A stretch of DNA of 63,476 bases from an uncultured Bacteroidota bacterium (GTDB lineage: Bacteria; Bacteroidota; Bacteroidia; AKYH767-A; JABDAW01). This document shows, one piece after another, positions 58,065-63,476 of this stretch. A program made the position numbers and the translations under genes. The stretch lies in contig CAIMUP010000058.1 in the NCBI GenBank assembly GCA_903844645.1, positions 1 through 63,476 of the forward strand. Reading direction: 5' to 3'. Each line of letters opens with the position of its first letter. The first letter of the stretch is position 1. The notes under the pieces were generated by a model, which worked only from the letters and a program-made list of their open reading frames with translations, was not told the DNA's origin and did no database searches.

Positions 58065-59576
58065 ATGAGCCACGAATTATCAGAACAAGAAGTTATCAGA
58101 CGCAATTCTCTGAACGAAATCATTAAACTCGGCATCAACCCTTATCCTCCGGAATTATTCGAAGTAAACGTTTCCGCAGCCAATATCCACAAAAACTTTG
58201 AACGCGAAAAAGGCGACTATCAAAACATCAGCATTGCCGGCAGGATCATGACTCGCCGCATCATGGGCAATGCCTCCTTTGCCGAATTGCAGGATTCCAC
58301 AGGCAAAATTCAATTATACTTCAAGCGCGATGACATCTGCCCTGGCGAAGATAAAACGATGTATAATACCGTCTTCAAAAAGTACCTCGACATCGGTGAT
58401 ATCATCGGCATAAAAGGCTTCGTCTTCATCACTCAAACAGGCGAAATCACCATCCATGTTACAGAATATAAACTCCTCTGCAAAACCCTCCGTCCACTTC
58501 CGGTAGTGAAAGAAAAAGAAGGCGAAGTATTTGATGCCTTCTCCAATCCCGAACAACGTTATCGTCAGCGTTATCTTGATTTAATCGTCAATCATCAGGT
58601 AAAAGATACCTTCATCAAGCGCACCCAACTCACCAATTCCATGCGTTCCTACCTCAATCAAAAAGGCTATCTCGAAGTAGAAACGCCCATCCTCCAGCCC
58701 CTCTATGGCGGTGCAATGGCGCGCCCATTCAAGACACATCACAACACATTAGACATGACTTTGTATCTCCGCATAGCCAACGAACTCTACCTGAAACGCC
58801 TGATAGTAGGCGGTTTCGATGGCGTCTATGAATTCGCCAAAGACTTCCGCAACGAAGGCATGAGCCGCTTCCATAACCCTGAATTCACCCAAATGGAACT
58901 CTACGTAGCCTACAAAGATTACAACTGGATGATGGACACCGTCGAAGAAATGGTCGAACGCGTAGCCATGGACCTCCACGGCACCACAAAAGTCCAGGTA
59001 GGCGACAACATCATAGACTTCCAACGCCCCTGGAAACGCTATTCCATGTACGAAGCCATCCTCCATTTCACCGGCATAGACATCTCCGAAATGGATGAAA
59101 AAACAATGGCAGAAGCCGCCACCAACCTCGGCATCCAAGTAGATGCAACGATGGGCAGAGGCAAAATCATAGACGAAATCTTCGGCGAAACCTGCGAAGC
59201 CAAATTAATCCAACCCACCTTCATCACCGACTACCCCGTCGAGATGTCACCCTTAGCCAAGAAACACCGCACCATGCCCGGCTTAGTCGAACGCTTCGAA
59301 GGCATCTGCAATGGCAAAGAAATCTGCAACGCCTTCTCCGAACTCAACGACCCCATCGAGCAACGCCGCCGCTTCGAAGAACAACTCGAACTCGGCATCC
59401 GCGGCGACGAAGAAGCCATGATGCTCGACGAAGATTTCCTCCGCGCCATCGAATTCGGCTTACCACCCACGGCAGGCGTCGGCATCGGCATAGACCGCCT
59501 CTCCATGATCATGACCAACTCCGCCTCCATCCAAGACGTCCTCTTCTTCCCCCAGATGCGCGCCGAAAACCTGTAG
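58065..59576 (+). CDS. lysS: Lysyl-tRNA synthetase, class II
   Basis: 503 aa, the usual LysS length. An N-terminal OB-fold anticodon-binding domain (~55-165, ISIAGRIMTRRIMGNASFAE ... IQLYFKRDD) precedes the class II catalytic domain: motif 1 region near FLETPxLQP-like VETPILQPLYGGAMARPF, motif 2 FRNEGMSRFHNPEFTQME (~264-281) and motif 3 GVGIGIDRLSM (~478-488). It charges tRNA-Lys in the cytoplasm. The 3' half uses far more C-ending codons than the 5' half. A perfect 33-bp inverted repeat follows one base after the stop. Confidence 0.97.
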   Translation: MSHELSEQEVIRRNSLNEIIKLGINPYPPELFEVNVSAANIHKNFEREKGDYQNISIAGRIMTRRIMGNASFAELQDSTGKIQLYFKRDDICPGEDKTMYNTVFKKYLDIGDIIGIKGFVFITQTGEITIHVTEYKLLCKTLRPLPVVKEKEGEVFDAFSNPEQRYRQRYLDLIVNHQVKDTFIKRTQLTNSMRSYLNQKGYLEVETPILQPLYGGAMARPFKTHHNTLDMTLYLRIANELYLKRLIVGGFDGVYEFAKDFRNEGMSRFHNPEFTQMELYVAYKDYNWMMDTVEEMVERVAMDLHGTTKVQVGDNIIDFQRPWKRYSMYEAILHFTGIDISEMDEKTMAEAATNLGIQVDATMGRGKIIDEIFGETCEAKLIQPTFITDYPVEMSPLAKKHRTMPGLVERFEGICNGKEICNAFSELNDPIEQRRRFEEQLELGIRGDEEAMMLDEDFLRAIEFGLPPTAGVGIGIDRLSMIMTNSASIQDVLFFPQMRAENL

Positions 59577-59577
59577 C

Positions 59578-59654
59578 GTTTAAGGTTTAAAGTCTAAGGT
59601 TTAAGGTTTTGGATACGTCACAAAACCTTAAACCTTAGACTTTAAACCTTAAAC
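59578..59654. repeat. 33-bp perfect inverted repeat of TTTAAGG type
   Basis: Arms 59578-59610 and 59622-59654 are perfectly complementary (GTTTAAGGTTTAAAG... and ...CTTTAAACCTTAAAC) around an 11-nt loop. It begins one base after the lysS stop and is directly followed by hairpin copy C. A diverged equivalent stands at 63091-63170, again followed by a hairpin copy. Confidence 0.85.
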
Positions 59655-59657
59655 TTA

Positions 59658-59710
59658 ATCATCGTCATGTTGCACCACCGCGAAAAGCGGATGGTATCAC
59701 ATGACGATGA
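59658..59710. repeat. Dispersed two-stem hairpin, copy C
   Basis: Outer stem TCATCGTCATGT (59659-59670) with 59699-59710, TGC/ATC internal loop, inner stem ACCACCGC/GCGGATGGT with GAAAA loop. Same architecture as copies A, B, D and E. Confidence 0.8.
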
Positions 59711-59767
59711 AAAAACTTTAGTAAGGTTCATTTAAAACCTTCCATGCAAGACCATTTTGTAGCCACC

Positions 59768-59980
59768 TTAAATCATTTACGCCCTTCCTTAAATCATACT
59801 ACCACAAGATTTAAATCATTTACGCCCGGACTTAAATCATTTACACCCGGACTTAAATCATACTACCACAAGATTTAAATCATTTACACGCCGACTTAAA
59901 TCATTTACACTCGGACTTAAATCATTTACACCCAGACTTAAATCATTTACGCCCAGACTTAAATCATTTACACTTTAATC
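59768..59980. repeat. 21-bp array 13 (10 units)
   Basis: TAAATCAT cores start at 59769, 59790, 59812, 59833, 59854, 59876, 59897, 59918, 59939 and 59960; spacing is 21 bp, with two 22-bp steps where a variant unit (ATACTACCACAAGAT) is used. The main unit is TTAAATCATTTACACCC plus GGAC or AGAC. GATTTAAATC palindromes form at the variant joints. Confidence 0.92.
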
Positions 59981-60053
59981 TTCGACTGGGCAGATTTTCT
60001 CGTTATAAAAGGAGGTTTTCAGGTCTATAAAAGAGGAGTTTCTCAAAATGACA

Positions 60054-60088
60054 ATTGCGGGAATGATTTCCTTTTTCCTAATTTTGCC
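60054..60088 (+). promoter_or_regulatory. Promoter block of T9SS gene (shared with 32356-32390)
   Basis: 35-nt block with -7 box TAATTTTG (60079-60086), 33 of 35 positions identical to the block before the beta-helix gene. Confidence 0.65.
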
Positions 60089-60111
60089 CTAATAAAATAA
60101 AAACTACGCTG

Positions 60112-61035
60112 ATGAAAAACGCACTTCTATTATTAACTGTCATGGTATTAACGATTAATGGATACAGCCAATCTTGGGCACGGGCTGGGGCTACTTGGTA
60201 TTATACCGCACATTATAGCTATATTCCATACCCCGTTGATGGTTATGATAAATTTGAGAAAATAGGAGATACCTTGGTAGGAGGTAAATTATGTGATAAT
60301 ATTTATGAAACCTTTCATGTATTTAATTGGCAATTGAACGTTTGGATAACGGAACATAGTAATACTTTTACCTATCAAAGTAATGATACGGTTTTTTATT
60401 GGATGAATAATCGGTTTTGGATTTATGCAAATTATTCGGCACAGGTTGGCGATACTTGGAATTTTGCAAGAGATACTGCCTCATGCAGCGATTCAAGCTA
60501 CTTTCATGTAGATAGTCTGGGTCAAAGAATTATTGGGGTTGATACCTTACCGGTTTGGTATTTAACATCTCACTATTATACTGCAATTTTACCAATTACT
60601 CAAGTGGTTTTAACCAAAACTATCGGCTACGATATAACCATGTTTCCATTCGCTAATTGCCTTATTGATTATATTGTATGGGGTCCTTTTCGATGTTATT
60701 TTGATAGTTCAGGATTATCCTATTCTGTATTAACCCCCGGAGTACCCTATTGTGATTATACTATTGGCATTATAGAACCCACTCTGAATAAAACAGAAAT
60801 CTCCCTCTACCCCAGTCCCAACAAAGGCACCTTCACCATCCATTCTCCCCTCCCCCTTCTCAACTCTCAATTATTAATTACAGATGTGCTGGGAAGAACA
60901 GTCTATTCACAAACTTTCAAAAATTCAAAAGCAACCGAAACCATTACCATTCCATTAAGCGATGGTATCTACTTCTGGGCAGTAGTTGCTAATAATAAAA
61001 CGGTTGCTAAAGGCAAGTTTGCTGTGAATAAATAA
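60112..61035 (+). CDS. T9SS-secreted protein, unknown function
   Basis: 307 aa. Signal peptide to ~20 (LLLLTVMVLTINGYS-Q). The central ~200 residues are rich in Tyr, Trp and Asp (WARAGATWYYTAHYSYIPYP, TVFYWMNNRFWIYANYSAQV) and match no domain I know. The last ~80 residues (ISLYPSPNKGTFTIHSPLPL then LLITDVLGRTVYS and GIYFWAVVANNKTVAKGKFA) are a type A T9SS sorting domain, so it is exported across the outer membrane. Its promoter block is nearly the same as that of the 32407 T9SS gene. Confidence 0.82.
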   Translation: MKNALLLLTVMVLTINGYSQSWARAGATWYYTAHYSYIPYPVDGYDKFEKIGDTLVGGKLCDNIYETFHVFNWQLNVWITEHSNTFTYQSNDTVFYWMNNRFWIYANYSAQVGDTWNFARDTASCSDSSYFHVDSLGQRIIGVDTLPVWYLTSHYYTAILPITQVVLTKTIGYDITMFPFANCLIDYIVWGPFRCYFDSSGLSYSVLTPGVPYCDYTIGIIEPTLNKTEISLYPSPNKGTFTIHSPLPLLNSQLLITDVLGRTVYSQTFKNSKATETITIPLSDGIYFWAVVANNKTVAKGKFAVNK

Positions 61036-61054
61036 TATCAAAAGATGATCAAAC

Positions 61055-61092
61055 AAAAAGAGCGATACAAATTGTATCGCTCTCTTTTTATT
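61055..61092. terminator. Bidirectional terminator between T9SS gene and DEAD-box gene
   Basis: AGAGCGATACAA / TTGTATCGCTCT stem with A5 on the left and CTTTTT on the right, shared by two convergent genes. Confidence 0.88.
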
Positions 61093-61109
61093 TCAATGGA
61101 GTTTAAAAA

Positions 61110-63038
61110 CTACCACTCTTTGCGCTTCCTCTTTGGCTTACCGGTATCCGATGAAGCTGGCTTGGAATAGCTTGGTTTTGGAGAATCCTTCTTAAAGTTT
61201 GAACCTCCCGAATCACGCTTGCTATATCCAGATCCTCCACCAGAATCTCTTTTACTATAACCAGAACCTCCAGATCCACCAGATTCCCGTTTGTTATAAC
61301 TTGGCTTATCAGATGAATAACTTCTGCCGGACTTTTCCTTGGAATGGAAGCCGCGTGAGTGAGAATTATTCCCACCGCTTCCCCAATCCTTGCGACCTCC
61401 TCCACCACCTCTGTTTCTGCTTCCACCGCCACCTTGGCTACCGGATTTATCTGCACGAACTGGTCGTCCTCTATAAACTTCCCCTTGGAATGCCTCCAGA
61501 GCCTGATCAATAACTTCCGGTTCCACATCAATGAAAGAATAAACTCCCTTCACTTCAATCCTGCCAACTACTTCGCCCTTAATATCAGTGATGGAACAGA
61601 AATATTTCAACATGCTTCCCTTATCAAATCCATCCATAGAACCGAGATTCAAGAAGACCGTCGAACCTTTTCTAAAGCTTTCCTCGTTACTGGTATTTCT
61701 TCTGTCAAGATCAACATTAATATCCGGCGCATTGCGATAATATTCCAGAAAACGATTAAACTCAATCGAAGCAAATCGTTTGATTAATTCCTCCTTATCC
61801 AGATCTTTCAATTCTTCAAAAATCCCTGGCAAATATTTCTCAATCTCTTTTTCATTCACCTCGACCTTGTGAACTTTATTTATCAAATTAAACAACTGCT
61901 TCTCACAAACTTCAACGCCATCAGGAATCTTCCCGGCAACAAACTTCTTATTAATTTGTTTCTCGATATGACGAATCTTCCCGGTCTCTTTCATGTTAAT
62001 GATGGCAATCGAAACTCCCGACTTGCCCGCTCTGGCAGTCCGTCCGCTTCGATGTGTATAACTTTCTAATTCATCCGGCAAATCATAATTAATAACATGC
62101 GTCACATTATCAACATCAATTCCGCGAGCCGCCACATCGGTAGCAATCAGCAACTGCAATGACTTATCACGGAATCGCTTCATGACTTTATCCCGCTGCT
62201 GCTGACTCAAATCGCCATGCAAAGCATCGGCATTATAGCCATCCTTAATCAAGTTCTCCGCAACTTCCTGCGACTCCAACTTCGTCCGGCAAAATACAAT
62301 TCCAAAGATATCAGGATTAAAATCCACCAACCGTTTCAAAGCCCGATATTTATCGCGAGCATGCACAACATAATAAATATGCTCGATATTTTCGGCACCG
62401 GTATTCTTCTTCCCGACCGTCAATTCGAAAGGATCAGTCATGTAATTCTTCGAGATATTCCGAACCTCGCTCGGCATCGTCGCAGAAAACAACCACACCT
62501 TTTTCTCCTCCGGCGTATTCGACAAAATAGAATCAATATCCTCCCTGAAACCCATGTTCAACATTTCATCAGCCTCATCAAGAACCAAATATTCCACCTG
62601 CGAAATATCCACCGCCCGACGGTCAATCAAATCCAACAAACGACCCGGAGTAGCCACCACAATCTGCACCCCTTTCTTTATCTGCGCAATCTGCGTCTGG
62701 ATACTCGCGCCGCCATATACAGCCACGATACCCACGTTAGGCAGATACTTGGAATACGACTGCAAATCACCTGTAATTTGCATACACAGTTCGCGAGTCG
62801 GTGACAAAATCAACGCCTGTGGTTTCTTTTTCTGGAAGTCCAATGCCTGCAGCAAAGGCAATCCGAAGGCAGCAGTTTTGCCGGTGCCCGTTTGCGCCAA
62901 GCCGATCAAATCGCGGCTTCCTGGTTTTAACAGTTCAGGGATCGCCTGTTCCTGTATGGGGGTCGGCGTATCAAAGCCCAACTCGGTGATAGCTTTGACC
63001 AACTCTTCTCCGACACCCAATTCTTTAAATGAAATCAT
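61110..63038 (-). CDS. deaD: DEAD-box ATP-dependent RNA helicase with Gly/Ser-rich tail
   Basis: 642 aa. Helicase motifs: Q motif near FDTPTPIQEQAI, motif I AQTGTGKT (~48-55), Ia PTRELCMQI, Ib ATPGRLLD, II DEAD (~154-157), III SAT (~185-187), V TDVAARGIDV and VI HRSGRTARAG (~331). Residues ~460-535 (TVFLNLGSMDGFDKGSMLKY ... GVYSFIDVEPEVIDQALEAF) form a DbpA-type RNA-binding domain, and the last ~100 residues are low-complexity Gly/Ser/Lys/Arg repeats (GGSGYSKRDSGG). It probably remodels rRNA or structured mRNA, for example in the cold; given the many hairpin arrays here, structured transcripts are plentiful. CshA/DeaD family. Confidence 0.93.
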   Translation of the reverse strand: MISFKELGVGEELVKAITELGFDTPTPIQEQAIPELLKPGSRDLIGLAQTGTGKTAAFGLPLLQALDFQKKKPQALILSPTRELCMQITGDLQSYSKYLPNVGIVAVYGGASIQTQIAQIKKGVQIVVATPGRLLDLIDRRAVDISQVEYLVLDEADEMLNMGFREDIDSILSNTPEEKKVWLFSATMPSEVRNISKNYMTDPFELTVGKKNTGAENIEHIYYVVHARDKYRALKRLVDFNPDIFGIVFCRTKLESQEVAENLIKDGYNADALHGDLSQQQRDKVMKRFRDKSLQLLIATDVAARGIDVDNVTHVINYDLPDELESYTHRSGRTARAGKSGVSIAIINMKETGKIRHIEKQINKKFVAGKIPDGVEVCEKQLFNLINKVHKVEVNEKEIEKYLPGIFEELKDLDKEELIKRFASIEFNRFLEYYRNAPDINVDLDRRNTSNEESFRKGSTVFLNLGSMDGFDKGSMLKYFCSITDIKGEVVGRIEVKGVYSFIDVEPEVIDQALEAFQGEVYRGRPVRADKSGSQGGGGSRNRGGGGGRKDWGSGGNNSHSRGFHSKEKSGRSYSSDKPSYNKRESGGSGGSGYSKRDSGGGSGYSKRDSGGSNFKKDSPKPSYSKPASSDTGKPKRKRKEW

Positions 63039-63067
63039 TTTAATCTATTATTTTTTATTTACGGGCG

Positions 63068-63075
63068 CAAAGATA
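63068..63075 (-). promoter_or_regulatory. -7 promoter box of deaD
   Basis: TATCTTTG then CGCCC on the minus strand, 30 nt before the ATG 63038. Confidence 0.7.
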
Positions 63076-63090
63076 CGCATTCTCAAGGTG

Positions 63091-63170
63091 GTTTAAGGTT
63101 TAAGGATTAAAGTTTAAGGTTTTGGTTGTCGTTCAATAACCTTAAACCTTAGACTTTAAACCTTAAACTT
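63091..63170. repeat. Imperfect inverted repeat of TTTAAGG type
   Basis: Left part GTTTAAGGTTTAAGG and right part ACCTTAAACCTTAGACTTT mirror the perfect element at 59578-59654 with mismatches; hairpin copy D follows directly, as copy C does there. Confidence 0.75.
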
Positions 63171-63171
63171 C

Positions 63172-63224
63172 TTCATCGTTTTATTGCTGCACCGCCAAAG
63201 CGGATGCACGCATAAAACGATGAA
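63172..63224. repeat. Dispersed two-stem hairpin, copy D
   Basis: Outer stem TTCATCGTTTTAT (63172-63184) with 63212-63224, TGC/CGC internal loop, inner stem TGCACCGC/GCGGATGCA with CAAA loop. Confidence 0.8.
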
Positions 63225-63296
63225 AAATCCAATCCCAAACCCGATAATTCAACGAGAAAATAGCTTTTTCTATCCCATTAGAAGAAAAATAATTGG

Positions 63297-63340
63297 TATC
63301 AAATAAAATTTTTTTGGTACCAAATATTTTTTATTTGATA
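63297..63340. repeat. AT-rich inverted repeat before array 14
   Basis: TATCAAATAAAA (63297-63308) and TTTTATTTGATA (63329-63340) are perfect inverses; the interval holds GGTACC, itself palindromic. Confidence 0.6.
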
Positions 63341-63344
63341 TGCT

Positions 63345-63476
63345 CAAAACTTTTGAGTGATTAGCCAAAACTTTTGAGTAATTACTCAAAACCTCTGAGT
63401 GATTAGCCAAAACTTTTGAGTAATTACTCAAAACCTTTGAGTGATTAGCCAAAACCTTTGAGTGAGCACTCAAAAC
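63345..63476. repeat. 21-bp array 14 (6 units, continues past window end)
   Basis: CAAAACTTTTGAGT cores start at 63345, 63366, 63387, 63408, 63429, 63450 and 63471 (last cut). Tails GATTAGC and AATTACT alternate, giving a 42-bp super-period, and TTTTGAGTAATTACTCAAAA (63372-63391) is a perfect palindrome. Confidence 0.92.

Noticed and set aside
1852-63476. CRISPR arrays
   Set aside because: The repeats are contiguous 21-bp units without unique spacers, differ in sequence at every locus, and no cas gene is present.

Overview
The window looks like a chromosomal segment of a Bacteroidota bacterium, probably an uncultivated Sphingobacteriales/Chitinophagales-like lineage. Three things point there: nearly every promoter carries the Bacteroidota TAnnTTTG -7 box; secreted proteins end in type IX secretion (T9SS) sorting domains; and the respiratory chain is an alternative complex III (ActA-F) joined to a cytochrome c oxidase. 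No tRNA, rRNA, CRISPR array, integrase or transposase was seen.

Layout. 1-4.2 kb: 5' end of parE (minus), a GHKL-ATPase/STAS-like regulator (minus), an ECF sigma factor broken at a 9-C run, and its overlapping partner, a membrane-anchored beta-barrel-like protein. 4.2-10.1 kb: a five-gene plus-strand cluster (two cobalamin-type radical SAM proteins, two methyltransferases, a nucleotidyltransferase) that resembles a biosynthetic or modification pathway of unknown product. 10.1-12.7 kb: an APC permease and a frameshifted hypothetical gene. 12.7-25.4 kb: the respiratory operon actA-actB-[HEPN-MNT toxin-antitoxin-like pair]-actC-actD-actE-actF-coxB-coxA. 25.9-31.9 kb: hypotheticals, an outer-membrane protein, an RRM protein, mlaE-mlaF (minus), a LuxE-like acyl-activating protein. 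32.4-43.1 kb: a T9SS beta-helix protein, a SirB1-like protein, a dihydroorotase homologue without metal ligands, a BatA/VWA membrane protein, a secreted protein and a lipoprotein, a saccharopine-dehydrogenase-like protein, a small metal-binding-like secreted protein, and a desaturase. 43.4-54.9 kb: one giant T9SS cargo protein (about 3,834 aa) built from four NHL propellers and many Ig/PKD-like domains. 55-63.5 kb: a small ORF, three paralogous outer-membrane proteins, lysS, another T9SS protein and a DEAD-box helicase.

Most unusual feature. Every gene-free stretch longer than about 300 bp holds a short direct-repeat array (14 in all, one gap holding two). Each array has its own sequence, unrelated to the others, yet all keep a 21-bp unit (or 42/63-bp multiples, with occasional 20- or 22-bp units). 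The units are rich in inverted repeats and some arrays end in an inverted unit. Three arrays lie between same-strand genes of apparent operons. In addition, five dispersed two-stem hairpins share one architecture while their stems vary with compensatory changes, and two other inverted-repeat types recur. I know of no named element that matches the 21-bp arrays, but no database search was possible.
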